A stretch of 64,000 bases of DNA. Origin: Toxorhynchites rutilus septentrionalis. Taxonomy: Eukaryota; Arthropoda; Insecta; Diptera; Culicidae. The stretch spans positions 111,900,716-111,964,715 of the forward strand of contig NC_073745.1 of the NCBI RefSeq assembly GCF_029784135.1. The letters are read 5' to 3'. Every line of letters starts with the position of its first letter. Position 1 is the stretch's first letter. Shown piece by piece: positions 1 through 11,475 of this stretch. Both the position numbers and the translations under genes were made by a program. The notes under the pieces were generated by a model that was not told where the DNA came from, did no database searches, and was given only the letters and a program-made list of their open reading frames with translations.

Positions 1-1330
1 CTTTTCAAACAAATATTGGTCATAACTCTTCACTTCAAAGCAACCGATCGCCGAAAGAGCGTTTTAAGACTTTCTCCACATTACTTAAACACCGGGTAAA
101 ATGGATGTGTCATGTGGCTTTTGTTATTGCACCGCTCGCACCCAACAAGTGCTCCCAAAGTGCCTGCGTGGTTACTGAACGGAGAATATGGATTCCGAAC
201 CCCAAGAGTGTCTGTCGGGTTCACAGGTGTAAATTTGCATGGGGTCGTATCGTTGATATTAATCATAATAGCAGCTTCAAACAGCATTCCTTGACCTGCC
301 ACTGACCATTTCTATTTCATATAAACGAGGTATTCTGAAATCAAATACTGTAGACAAATCACTCGTAAGATAATGAAAAGTCGCCTTACTACTAAAGAAT
401 TAAAAATGGCATATCGACCAGTTCCGTCTTCGCGATGACAGTACTGATTTCAATACGATTTTTATCTGTTTTATCTCAAAACAAATTAGCTGTGAAGTTT
501 CCAATAAAGTCGAAGCAAAATACATAACTTATCAGTGCAAAATATTCATCTGCTGTTGGCAATGTAGGTTTCGATCCTAAAAACAAATGTTTAATTCATT
601 GAATCGGTAGGAACCAATGCTAAAATTGAAGCGAGATGATAAATAAAGCAAAGGTTATCTCAGATAAACACCCCACTATCTATCCATCCTTCCATTTCCT
701 CAATCGGAGCGACGAATCGGCACCGGCTTCCAATGAAAAGCACACACACGAAAAAAAGCATTTGGATACGATAAGATACATCTCCGCCCATAAACGCTGC
801 ACTCTATCGGTGTGCACATAATTAACTCAACCGCGAGATAAAACCCCGGACCATATTTGGATGGGGGGTTTCGGAACAACCGACCGATCGCAGGATTTAT
901 TCGATTTATAAAAGCTCCGGTAACACCCCGTTCGAAGTCTGCGCGGAACAGAATCGAGCGGCTGCCGGTCCTTCTGTTTGCGGGTCCAACCTTTGCTGGT
1001 GTTTCGGTTCCGTTTATTTGTTTATTGATATCTCCATATAATTATATCATTAAATTAATTGGATTCGAAACACCGACCATTGTTGACTATGTTTTTTTTT
1101 GGCTTCTGACTGCCACTTCCATCAATTTTTGCTGCCACTCGTAAGGGCATCATTGCATTATGAGTCGTATGGAATTGTGACCACTGTCAGTGGTCAAAAC
1201 GGAATCGTTGTTCTTGAGAACGTGGTTGCAAACCGCCACCATTACCAGCTCAGTTTTAGAATTCTGTATAAAGTCCAATTATTGTCCCGTTAATTCACCC
1301 GTTATTGGTGCTTTATGATTTTTTAAGTAA
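1..1330. other. No gene recognised
   Basis: AT-rich sequence with only short chance open frames. No zinc finger, homeobox, transposase or reverse transcriptase motif was seen. It is probably intronic DNA of the knirps-family gene, by inference from the exon at 43210-43287. Confidence 0.5.
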
Positions 1331-1339
1331 TGTAGAAGA

Positions 1340-1418
1340 ATGACGAAAATGAGAATTGAACTCGTGATCTTGAGCGTGAGAGGTACGGATGTTACCACTA
1401 CGCCAAATCGCCTCCTTG
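1340..1418 (-). mobile_element. tRNA-derived SINE head (fragment)
   Basis: Read on the minus strand, this has a box-A-like motif TGGCGTAGTGGTAACAT (1389-1405) and a box-B-like motif GAGTTCAATTC (1353-1363) at tRNA-like spacing. A cloverleaf acceptor stem is not evident and the sequence runs on into ordinary AT-rich DNA. It is therefore called a tRNA-derived SINE piece rather than a tRNA gene. Confidence 0.55.
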
Positions 1419-2207
1419 AAGTAAAAAAAATAAAAAATAACGAGGTTTAAGAGCGCTACAAAAGTTTTTTTTTAAATAAAACAAAAACGGGTTTGGATAT
1501 CAATGAAATTATTTATCCATGTGAAAGTATATTTGATGCCATTATGTATGGAACGTGATTTCTTTTGCATGGCCACCACGGGCACGCTTGCAGAAGTCCA
1601 GACGCTAAACCCAATTTTCGACGGTTTTTCAATCATAAATCGGCCGATACTGCTGCAATTTCACGTTCGATATTCATACGAAGTTCATCAATCGTCGCTG
1701 GCTTGTTGGCATAGACCATAGACTTGACGTAACCCCACAGGAAATAGTCTAACGGCGTCAAATCGCACGACAGAGGCGGCCAATTGAATGGACTATTTCG
1801 TGAGGTAACACTAATCTAATAAATCAATTTTGAAATTTGCTGTGAGTCAAGCGCCGTCCTATTGAAACCACATATTGTCCAAGTCCATATCATTCAATTC
1901 GGGCCAAAAATATTCGGCTTTCAATGAGTGGTAGCGATTCCCATTCAAAGTAACGTGCCGGTCTTGATCATCACGGAAGAAGTACGGCCCAATGACACCA
2001 CTGGACCATCAACACGCACCAAGCCGTATTGTTTTCGGGATGTAATGGTGACTCATGGGGTACGTGTGGATTGCTGCCTGACCAATAACGCTCATTTTGC
2101 TCATTGACGAAGCCATTCAGCCAGAATGAGCCTCATCGCTGAAGATGATTTTTCGATGAAAATGCGGATCATTTTCAAGATGTTGGTCAGCCCAATTTAC
2201 GAACATA

Positions 2208-3115
2208 GGGGAAGTGAGGGCATAGTGGTCACCCTAAGGAATATGCACATTTTCAGCGTTCACATACCGCTTCAATTCCCGTTTTTCGAAGAATATTATA
2301 GTTCAACTCATTGTTGTTCAAGATAGCAAACGGCTTTTACTTTTAAAATTCAAAATAGTACATTTTTCATCATTAGAAAAAAAGGTGAAATCGAACTTTT
2401 TTTTCTGCTTGGAGGTAAAGTGGTCACTCGCACATATCAAGCTAAATGGAATAGATTTATGCGTTTTTTTCGCCCAAATTTGTTCAAATCACCTCTGATA
2501 TAGGTAGGTACATGTATAGAATAAGCTCCACCTAGAGTCTCAATTTAAATTTTATCGTGTATACAAAAACGAAGTAACAAATACATTACGTTCCGCATAA
2601 AGAGGCTTGGTTTAGTTGGAGTGGCATATTTTTCCAGGATCAAAGCCTTCAAAGACAAAAGGAACTTCTTCAAAAGCAGAATGTGATGTGGTATATCAGC
2701 TTCAGTAAACAGAACATTGTAAGTCCACTTTGCCCCCAAACATTAAAGTAATTTCTATGTTAAATAATCGATGAGATTGAACAAAATATCTGTTTACCTC
2801 TCCTAGAATAGGTGAATAGTTGTCCAATCTGATGATTTGTCCAACATATCTGATTGAATAAACTAAATTTCACGAGAAATTCCTTAGATACCATGCGCAC
2901 AGAACTACGGCCGAATGGCTATCGAGAGAGCAATTTATGTTTTAATTCTTATTTTGACATTTTGACAGCTCTACTGAAGTACAGGGTGACTCAAAAGTCA
3001 TTAAATTCTCCAAACATAAGGTGACTACCAATACGGTTTCAATAGTCAATAGTTATACTACCAAACAAGCAGGTGACCATTTTACCCCCCATGACCAATT
3101 TGCCCCCACTACCCC
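2208..3115. mobile_element. MITE with TA target duplication, inside the mariner transposase
   Basis: The ends are inverted repeats: GGGGAAGTGAGGGCATAGTG at the left, and GGGGTAGTGGGGGCAAATTG as the reverse complement of the right end. TA flanks both sides (2206-2207 and 3116-3117). Removing the element with one TA rejoins the transposase reading frame. It has no coding capacity, so it is a non-autonomous element that probably uses a Tc1/mariner-type transposase, judging from the TA target. Confidence 0.82.
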
Positions 3116-3513
3116 TACGACGCTTCTGGTGGTTATGCAGCTTCAGTTCTTGCGTCAATTTGATCTTGTAAGGATAAAGGCCAAGATCTTTTCGCAAAAT
3201 TCGCCACAACGACGTCACCGAGATGGTTGTGTCCCATTCACCCGAATACCATTTACCCGAAAACGTTTACAACATCGAATGCAACATTTACCCGAATGGA
3301 ATGCTTACCCGAAAGAAGAAGGAAGAATTTTGACAAATTACATTTTGAGTTTTTTCGAATCTCCTGTTAAGTAAATTACGAATTAAAATTAAAAATTGTA
3401 ATGAGGAAATTCTAAAAAAATGTTGAAGACTTCGCTGTCATTTTTGAAAATTAGTGTAAGCACAATTGCCGTCTTCTTTCCTTTCCTTATTGCTCTTTAA
3501 GGCCAAGAGATTA

Positions 3514-3905
3514 CACTGAAGTCGCTTTTTATGCGTTTTTTTACGCGGATTTTGAAATTTACGCGTTTTTTTCTAAAGCGGCATGAATCAGCCGCATAAA
3601 AATTCAATATGCTAATTGATGTGACTTTTCACGAAATACGTTTGTATTGTATCACTGAGAAATAAAAAGAGATACATATATCATGATTGTAGCATACATA
3701 AAAATTCAGGTAATCAATTGTTAGAATATGGGTTGCCTTTTAAACTAATAATTCACTGTTTGTTAGATTTTTACACAGATTTTGAAAATTACCCGGTTTA
3801 TTTTCACGTGGATTTTGAAATTTACGCGTTTTTTTCACGCGGTTTTCTTTTACGCGGTTTCTGCTTACGCGTCACGTATTCCCCGCGTAAAAAGCGACTT
3901 CACTC
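3514..3905. mobile_element. Short inverted-repeat MITE nested in the foldback element
   Basis: The left end reads CACTGAAGTCGCTTTTTATG and the right-end complement GAGTGAAGTCGCTTTTTACG, each flanked by TTA (3511-3513, 3906-3908). Internal copies of TTTTGAAATTTACGCG repeat. The TTA target suits PIF/Harbinger-type mobilisation, though this is only a suggestion. Confidence 0.65.
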
Positions 3906-4040
3906 TTAACATAAAAAAAATTGAATGTAAATGTGAATAGAATAGATGAGAAAAAAATTTTACTTACGTATTTACCACCGCAGCGCAGTTTTTATCATGA
4001 ATTTATTTTTTCGTGACGAAAGTTATTCTGAAATCAATAC

Positions 4041-4350
4041 AATGGGGGCGAAGTCCCCATTTGACTAGGATAAGAAACCGAGGCGGCACCAAGCCATCGA
4101 GGTGACGCAATCCGAGTCAGCCGCTGACCCGCCTCTCGCAGTCAAACCTACGTTCCACCGATTGCCCGGTTTATTTGAAACATAGGAGACGATCCATTAG
4201 TCAGGTTTGTCAGTTTGCCCGGTTAATCATGCATGTCATGCATTTTTATTGTCTGGTTGTAAACGTGATGCACCAGATAAACGTATGCGGCCAACTCGGA
4301 TGAAACCGTCTCGGTTCCTTGTCCTCGTTAGATGGGGACTTCACCCATTA
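4041..4350. mobile_element. Short inverted-repeat MITE nested in the foldback element
   Basis: The two ends share GAAGTCCCCAT (left) and GTGAAGTCCCCAT (right-end complement), and the similarity continues to the ACCGAG motifs about 30 bp inward. GC content is higher than the surroundings. No open frame is present. Confidence 0.6.
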
Positions 4351-4705
4351 TAGTGATCCCAGAATTAATTTCATTGTGAGAAAATAAAGTCATAATCAAA
4401 ATTGCACTTCAGTTCCATAATACGTGTGTACCAAAATTGGCAGCTTTCTTTTAAGTAAACGGGCTGCGTCATCCATATAAATGGATAAACTTCATAATAC
4501 GTTATAAATCTACATTCTTTCACTTTTCATTATTTTGAAAAGGATTTCATTCAACGCTACTATTTCTCAAATTACACTAACCACGAAAAATATTGTTTGA
4601 ATGAAAATGAACGATCGGGACAAATATGATCTTTATATAATACTGTTCAGAAATAAATGTACAAATACTTCCTAATAATAAAATTTGCGTATTTATTCGA
4701 ATATA

Positions 4706-4925
4706 TTCTTCTTCCGGGTAAGTGTTGCATTCGGGTAAATGTTGCATTTGGGTAAATGTTGCATTTGGGTAAATGTGGCATTCGGGTAAATGTCAGTTCG
4801 GGTAAATGTTACATTCGGGTAGCTGTCGCATTCGGGTATTCGTTACATTCGTGTGAGTGGAATTCGGTTGAATGTCTTTCGGGTAACTGTCTTTTGGGTG
4901 AGTGGGTTTCGGGTAAATGCGACAT
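4706..4925 (+). repeat. Minisatellite of about 17-bp CATTCGGGTAAATGTTG units
   Basis: At least ten degenerate units of about 15-18 bp run head to tail, with the core TTCGGGTAAATG. A shorter inverted set lies at 3237-3330. Together they are the arms of the surrounding foldback element. Confidence 0.85.
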
Positions 4926-5455
4926 AATCACAGAGATGCCCAACGCCTAAGAACGACGTAAGAAAGACTTATTTGGGTCTTCCTCAATTGATGCGCTAGC
5001 GGCAGCAATATTCTCGACACTACGGGCCCTTCTTTGTCTCACTGGCACGAGAACATTTTGTACTGTGCCTGTGGATTCAAATTCTCCTACTAGACGCTCA
5101 ATTGTTAATCTGGCAGGACGGTTATGATGACCATAAATTGGATGTAGCGCTCTTAAAGTTGAGGTCATTGACTCCGAATTTCGGTAGTAAATTTTAATAA
5201 TCTCGACCCGTTGTTGGATCGTATATCTTTCCATGATGAAGTGACAAACCTTACTGAAAAGAAACGTCAAGAAAGCGGCAAAAAATATGGCGTCGTTTGC
5301 TGTCCCTTTTGCAGCGTCCCTATTGAAATGCCCTTTACTTTAAAATCTACTCGTGCACCCAATATTCATAAAATATTATATTATCTATTATGCATTAGCA
5401 GTAAATTGCTTTCAGTCTTTTAGTAGTAATATTTTGCGTAGTAGTAATATCGGAA

Positions 5456-6375
5456 AACTGACCTCAAAGCAGCATTCGACAAGGTTGATCGTAGTATACT
5501 TCAGGCCAAACTAGCACCTTTTTCAACTTTTCTCTGAAATAAAAGTTCGTTAAATGGCTTCGCTCTTATTTCCTCGCTAGAAAACTAACAGTCAAAATCG
5601 GCTCTTGCACCTCAACCTGGTTTGAACGCAGCTCCGGAGTTCCTCAAGGTAGCAATTTGGAACCAGTGCACTCATCAATGATGCCATCGTGTATCTTACA
5701 CTCTAATACACTGTCGAAGTATTAAGTCGAGTTCAAACAAATCGAGATCTCGGTGTTTTTCCACTACAAAGACATCATTGACCAGGCTCGTCGTCAATTG
5801 GGATTTGTAAGCAAATTGAGCAGAGAATTCAGGGGCCCTTACACACTGAGATGCTAGTATTTGTGTTGGGTTCGGTCGTTTTTAGAAACCGCCTCATTAA
5901 TATGGGACCATTATCATGGCACTGTGGCTGCTCGCATCGAATCAATTCAGGGAAGGTTCGTCAGATTCGCCCTACGTCGCCTGCCATGGAATGATCCGCT
6001 GAATTTGCCACCGTACGAAAGTCGATGTCAGCTGATAGCGTTAGAAACGCTGAAGCAAAGGCAGAAACTGGCTATGGCAATATTCATCGCCCGACTCCTT
6101 GTCGCCGAAATTGCAAATCGCCATTAATGTATCCTTCCTCGCTCTCATTTTTTTCGACTGCCGTTTAAACATTGAGACTACTCCCTCCACGAACCAATAC
6201 GTTCAAAGATGGAATGCTTTAACGATGTTTCCCATTTGTTTGACTTCAATATCACGATTGACGAATTTAAAAGTAGCATTATGTGTTTCGTGTTTAGATG
6301 TGTTTAGATTTACTACACTATTGTTGATTGAGACATACTAGTCGAATGAAATATAATAATTTAAAAACAAAAAAA
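5456..6375 (+). pseudogene. Jockey-like non-LTR reverse transcriptase fragments
   Basis: Broken frames show non-LTR reverse transcriptase motifs in order: TDLKAAFDKVD (5456 on), then WLRSYFLARKLTV, then SGVPQGSNLEP near 5640. A deletion follows; the YxDD catalytic motif was not found. From about 5780 the C-terminal thumb-type region appears: DQARRQLGFVSKLSREF, FVRFALRRLPWNDPL, SRCQLIALETL and HLFDFNITIDEF. A short A-rich tail follows near 6365. Several frameshifts and the internal deletion make it a dead copy. The same C-terminal type recurs at 8353-8952 (minus) and 16692-17003. Confidence 0.85.
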
Positions 6376-8352
6376 AAAACTTTAACTACCGCTTTGGAGG
6401 ACTTTTTTTGACAGCATTCAAGACATAAAAATGAATTCGCTGCGTGAAAGAAGACAATTCCTAAATACAATTAACGGTGTAACCGATAAATTCAATTAAA
6501 TTGTATAAGCATTGTACCAATATTTTCCGCTATATTCAATAAAAGTGTAATTTCATTCTCTATCTTGACAACCGAAACGAACTCACGTGTTTTTATTTTC
6601 TCTGCAGTTTCGCACAAATAAAAATTGTTCGTTAGATAAAGTGTAATGCTTCAAATAGGAACTATTTTGAAGCCGATGATATAAATTAAGATGATAAATA
6701 AATCTTTTTCTTTGAAAACATATATTCCCGGTATTTACAATTCATTAATAAATAACGAAATTATAATATATTGTTCAATATATTCAATAGCAGTAAACAG
6801 CTTATTGCCCCGAAGAAATATATTACGCAATGTCTACTTGTCACAACATCCGAGAACACGACAACATTATCCCACCCAATATCAACACTGTCATCAATTT
6901 GCGATCACAACACGCCGTTGGAACACGCCATTATCTGTTTCTTTACATAACCCGAGAGCCCACATCAGCTTGTCAAAAACAATTAAAGCCCGGTCCCGAA
7001 ATCCGCTTTGTCCGGCATCAGCCTCCGGTGATCTCTTATAATCTCTGTACTCTCGATAAACAACAAATCTCCTCAAGTACACCGCACCAAAGTAAACCTT
7101 TCATCATCCGTCCGCCGTCGACCGCTGTGGATATGGCTGCCTGCCATGGTCGATGACACTTTGTTTGATGGATTACAGAAAAAAAAACCCTAGGTACACA
7201 CAGGCCCGTACCGCTCATTCCGTCCACCACATCGTCTCGTTTGCCCACCTGTGCGCGCGGTGGTATGGTCCATGCTACCGGTTTAGGTTTGGGAAGGCCC
7301 CGCACTAGTTTGGCTACTTGAATTAAAACTATGAAATCATCGGTTTGTGTTTGAGGATCACGCCAACCCCGTACGGCTTAAAACATACCACCGCGATCTC
7401 TTCAGCGCGCAGGGTTGTGCGTCGTCTTCTTTTAATGGCAGCCGCGCGCTCGCGTTGAACGCGGGTAGATCGCTAAACCAGCGCACAATTTATCAAAATT
7501 TGGGTTAATACAATCCCAAGGCGTAATGGAACGAAGAACGGTCGGTGCACAGAAGGCAGAAGCCCACAGGAGACAGTGGCGGTCGGCGGAGGGGGCGACA
7601 AAAGGTAGCCCATGAACCTACAAATTAAATTAGGAGGGAAGCGAAATTAAATCTCATTAATCACATATGCGTACAGACAGAGGCGGCCTTACGGTATATA
7701 ACTATAAAAATCATCATCCAGATTAACGAGGGCCGCGAGAGGAGATTAAGTGCGCACAAGTGGATTGTGTGTATAATTGGGGTTAGCCGGGAGTGAGAGT
7801 TGGGGCCCAGTATAATAAGATGAATGGTTGGTGATGTTCTATTGAGTGGCTTAAATAACTGAGAAAATATATCGGCTCGAGTTGTTGGAAATATCGCAAA
7901 ACATAACAACGGCAGACATTTTGGCGAAATGGGCCGCACATAACCGCGGCTCGGAATGATCTTCAACCTGCTAATAAAAAAAATTGAACAATTAAGTGAT
8001 TAATGGTGACATTGTGTTGCTGTTTTTAATGTTTCGTGCTTAGAGGGGTGATATATTGTTGTTCGAAGGAAGAAATTTTAGTACCCGTTAGACAAAATCG
8101 TCAATCTTTCCGCAATTTTATATTTGGTGAATAATTGCCATTAAAACATTATTGAAGATTTCTTTTGATAAAAACTTACACTATATAGAACTTCTCGGAA
8201 GCTTCCCTTCTGCAGCTAATCGATGAAGAATTTGCCATGCGCATCCCAAAAAAACGGAGGCTAAAAACTTCCCGGCCGGCCGTTTGCCTTTTGCCGGTTT
8301 GGCAGGTTTCGTGGCTTGTCAGCCACGCTGCAGATTGCCTATTGCACTCAGG
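6376..8352. other. No gene recognised; partly unique sequence
   Basis: Open frames here, such as 6691-7041 and 7661-7966, show no known domain and no codon-level sign of coding. The stretch 7180-7660 is more GC-rich than its surroundings and has no repeat signature. It is a fair candidate for conserved regulatory DNA, but this cannot be judged from one sequence. Confidence 0.4.
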
Positions 8353-8952
8353 AGTTTATTTGTTTATTTGTTTGAGTTTAAATTCATCTGACAACATCGT
8401 CTTAATGAAACAAAATACTTATAACTAGTTAAAAACACATTAATACATGACATTAAGCACATTAGAATTCTCGATCCTGTTTCTGAAGCGTTGTGACGGT
8501 TCTCCGAAATCAAATAAAATGTTCTACTAATGAAAATGTCCTTATCATTCCCGTTATCGGTTCATGATGACCAAACGTTGAACGATGCGGGAACGGTTGC
8601 AGCAAATACGAGGATCGTAGGATTCATCACACATTAGTTTGGCAACGAAAGTGGCTTGTTGAATACGCCTACGACATTCAAGCGTATCCAGATTCAGTAA
8701 TCGACATTTAGCTATATATGACGGCAGATTCCGTGGATCACGCCAAGGGAGATGCCTGAGCGCTCAACGGATGAAGCGTTTCTGAATTCGATCAATCCTG
8801 ATGCTCCACATGTGCTGGTAAGTGTTCCAAACTACCGATACGGTATCAAGAATTGGCCTTACAAGAGAACAGTAGAGTGACTTCAGGCAATAAGAATCGG
8901 TGAAGTCCCTAGATATTATTGAAATGAACCCAAGCTGACGATTAGCTCTAGT
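8353..8952 (-). pseudogene. Jockey-like reverse transcriptase C-terminus with 3' UTR
   Basis: On the minus strand this reads ANRQLGFISIISRDFTD, then SLVRPILDTVSVVW, RIQKRFIRCALRHLPWRDP and CRLLNLDTLECRRR. The 3' UTR contains CATTAAGACGATGTTGTCAG and ends in repeats of AAATAAAC. The same UTR and tail occur at 16940-17003, so both belong to one family. The 5' side is cut off and abuts the mariner relic at about 8953. Confidence 0.85.
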
Positions 8953-9640
8953 GATCAGTGTGGTAATGGATCCACATTTCATTCATTGTCACAAAACGTC
9001 GAAAGAAGTCCACTTGAATACGCTTCAACAACGCCAAACCGGCTGTTGAATCATTAACGCGCCGCTGTTTTTGGTCGACGGTCAGCAAACGCGGCACCCA
9101 TCGCGCGGATGGCTTTTTCATGTCCAAAATGTCGTACAAGCTGTATCTCACTCATTCTTTTGACATGCCTACGGCCTCAGCTAACACGCGTAATTTACTT
9201 TACGATCGTTCGAAACGAGTTGTTTTACGATTTCTGGATTCGTAGCCTCTTTTGGCCTTCCAGAGTGAGGTGCATTTGCGGTGCTTGTACGATCAATTGT
9301 ACATTCATTAAACCACCGATAAACTGTTATTCTCGAAGGAGCAGAAGTGGAAGAACATTTCGTCAACCACTGCATTGATCGTTCAGAAGTTATCAAATCG
9401 AAACACAATGTTTGATCAAAATACGATATTCATCTTTTTTCCATTCTCTATACGCTACGCTACATTCACTACATTCTCTCAGGTAGTGACACTTAAACAA
9501 CTGTAGTTTCTGAACAAATATACGAAATGTTATAAAACTTCACACATAAGTTAGTGACAGATGAACCTCTCGAAATGAATCTTGTTAATTTTTAGTGGTG
9601 TCATCTGTCGAAAAATCCCGGGACTTTTTAGCCATTGTAA
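8953..9640 (-). pseudogene. irritans-like mariner transposase relic
   Basis: On the minus strand, from about 9444: KKDEYRILIKHCVSI, then SAPSRITVYRWFNE, SGRPKEATNPEIVKQL, KKPSARWVPRLLTVDQKQRR and RRFVTMNEMWIHYHT. These are successive motifs of the mariner N-terminus and the first catalytic region. Upstream, at about 9600-9640, the element-end motif TCCCGGGACTTTTT resembles irritans-type mariner termini. Frameshifts and stops are present, and the 3' half is missing where the reverse transcriptase fragment begins. Confidence 0.85.
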
Positions 9641-10362
9641 CCAAAGTGGAATTGCAATATCTTAAAAAATTACACTATAAAAATCATGTTTCATTTTCTC
9701 AGTAAATACAGAGATAAAAATAAAAATTATTATTCTTCTAGAAATACGGTGTAGTTCAATTCAATAATACAGGGTGGTGAATTTTTTAGAAAATTTAGCT
9801 TCTGAAGATTGTCGTTATGGAAGGAATGCAATCAACGAGTAAATAATTTCAAGAACGAAGATTCCAGGATTGAAGACAAGACAAAAAGGTTCGAGAACGA
9901 AAAGTTTGAAGAATTACTTGTCATAGACTGTGGATTGTAAATAAAAAGAAGAAACTTCGCAAGTAGTTTTGCTTTATTCCTTTCGATGTCGAACAAACTG
10001 TTGACGATATTTTGGAATACCTTGAGGATACTATAAACTCGACTGTGAAATGCACGAAAATGGTTCCTGGAGGAAATGATCATGAACTTTCGTTCGTATA
10101 TCTAAAGGTACTGGTATCGGATGATCTAGCTAGTACTACAGAAGACTCCTCTTATTGGCCCGATTGAGTTGAGGTGTGAGAATTTCAACCAAGAACGGCA
10201 AACGCTGAACAATGAACTTTAATCAATTACTAGCTAATCCGCCAAACGTTGTTCTGCCATAAAATTATTCCTAGTGAATATGTTCGTTGTTTAATAAAAT
10301 ATAACTAATGTATATTGAATGAGTAATTGATCAATAGAGGGAACTGGAATTTTCGAGGAAAT
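9641..10362. other. No gene recognised
   Basis: AT-rich sequence with short chance frames only. No terminal repeats or protein motifs were identified. Confidence 0.4.
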
Positions 10363-10373
10363 ACACTATCGAT

Positions 10374-10706
10374 AATAACGAACACCCGGCATGATAATGT
10401 GAGACGCTAACTACTCGGCCACGGGTGCACTTACCGTGGCCGAGTGGTTAGCGTCTCACATTATCATGCCGGGTGTTCGGGTTCGATTCCCGTTCTGGCC
10501 GGGAGATTTTTTGTCAGAGAAATTTCCTTCGACTTGCACTGCGGTCACGCGTATTCTAGAGCTTGCCCCTCGGAATACATTCAAGGCGTGTTATTTGGCT
10601 TCTCAAATCTCAACTAAGTATTAATAAGTGACGCTAGTTAATGCATACGTTGAGATGGCAAAAGTTCCACAAGAAACGTTAACGCCATTCAATAAGAAGA
10701 AGAAGA
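10374..10706 (+). mobile_element. tRNA-derived SINE with inverted head duplication
   Basis: The head has box A TGGCCGAGTGGTTAGCG (10437-10453) and box B GGTTCGATTCC (10480-10490). A unique body follows, then an AAGAAGAAGAAG tail. The insert is bounded by an exact 11-bp target duplication, ACACTATCGAT, at 10363-10373 and 10707-10717. Between the left target copy and the SINE head lies an inverted copy of the first 46 bases of the head, so the duplication was inserted together with the SINE. Box A and box B look intact, so Pol III could in principle use them; activity is not shown. Confidence 0.88.
10379..10479. repeat. 46-bp inverted repeat hairpin at the SINE head
   Basis: Arms 10379-10424 and 10434-10479 are inverted copies with one clear mismatch (TAG versus TGG within box A) around a 9-nt spacer. 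A transcript of this stretch would fold into a long hairpin. Confidence 0.92.
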
Positions 10707-10717
10707 ACACTATCGAT

Positions 10718-11475
10718 TTCTTTATTTGTGTCGATTAACTAAACTAAGAATGTACACATGAGATAATCCCCGCTTTTTTAACAATGGGAAAGGCTGTGTC
10801 GGCATTGCTCATGATAGTTTCTCGCAAGTGAATGTATTCTTTCTCACGCCGCTTCTGTTGATTGTGTTGTACAAATAGCAATCGTAATTCTACGTTGAGA
10901 CGGTGAACATTAGGAACGTTAGGAACGTTATTACCATTGAAGAAACAAGTTAGTATCAACGTAAATAAAATTTGAGGTTATATATATTTCCAAGTTTGAG
11001 GAAAAAAACACAAAAAAAAAATTTATTCGGAAAAAAATATTTTATTTTCTGCACAGGGCCACTCTTTTCGGTGTAAAACATACAGTAATGGCGAGTACCC
11101 TAGCGGTATCATATAGTGTTTACAACCTATTCCCATGCGTACCAAGTTTTTTGTGCATAATTTCATAAAAATCGGTCAGGCCGTTTCAGAGCAGTTCAAC
11201 CACGAAGAACGAGACATGATTATTGATTTTAGGGTAAATGATCTTGGTTTGTCCGATTTAGTGTGTGTTACCGCGATCACCTTTCGGACTTTGGGAATCA
11301 GTGCCTTCGATTTGGAGATTGGAACGAAACAACTTTATTCTCCTTCGAGTATAATGTAACGATATTCGGAGTGATGAAAACTGTTGTATATTTGACCTTC
11401 CAATGTAGACTAAGACCGATTTGCCTATTCCTATCGGTTTTATATCGTAAAGCGGTGGGTAACACAATAGAAAAA
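10718..11475. other. No gene recognised
   Basis: AT-rich. The segment near 11140-11220 (AAAAATCGGTCAGGCCGTTTC) looks like a dispersed insect repeat, but it could not be assigned to a family. Confidence 0.35.

Larger units (their letters stand above)
3227..4927. mobile_element. Foldback DNA element with minisatellite arms
   Basis: The outer ends are inverted repeats: TTGTGTCCCATTCACCCGAA at the left, TTATGTCGCATTTACCCGAA as the right-end complement, 17 of 20 matching. Both arms are built of short CATTCGGGTAAATG-type units, in opposite orientation (about 3237-3330 and 4706-4925). The flanks carry a probable target duplication, TCACCGAGATG (3215-3225) and TCACAGAGATG (4928-4938), about 9-11 bp. 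That length suits Mutator-like elements, but the class is inferred. Two smaller inverted-repeat elements lie inside. The insertion splits the mariner transposase. Confidence 0.78.
1542..5232 (-). pseudogene. IS630/Tc1/mariner transposase pseudogene, split by two nested elements
   Basis: Three blocks on the minus strand read as one insect mariner-type transposase. Block 1 (5232 to about 4939) starts MERYTIQQRVEIIKIYYRN and resembles the DUF4817 helix-turn-helix N-terminus of insect transposases. Block 2 (3225-3118) reads VTSLWRILRKDLGLYPYK. Block 3 (2205-1542) holds the catalytic region with FSDEAHFWLNGFVN and ends RLDFCKRARGGHAKE before a stop. The gap between blocks 1 and 2 is a foldback element (3227-4927). 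The gap between blocks 2 and 3 is a TA-flanked MITE (2208-3115), whose removal restores the frame (KRR then MFVNWADQ). Stops and frameshifts also lie in block 3, for example in the part that should hold the second catalytic Asp. The gene is dead. The family call is strong; the exact mariner subgroup is not decided. Confidence 0.88.

Noticed and set aside
4706..4925. CRISPR-like array
   Set aside because: Units are contiguous and degenerate with no unique spacers; eukaryotic minisatellite arm of a foldback element.
10436..10506. Possible functional tRNA gene
   Set aside because: Box A and box B are present, but the molecule continues into a SINE body with a repeat tail and target duplication, and no complete cloverleaf forms.
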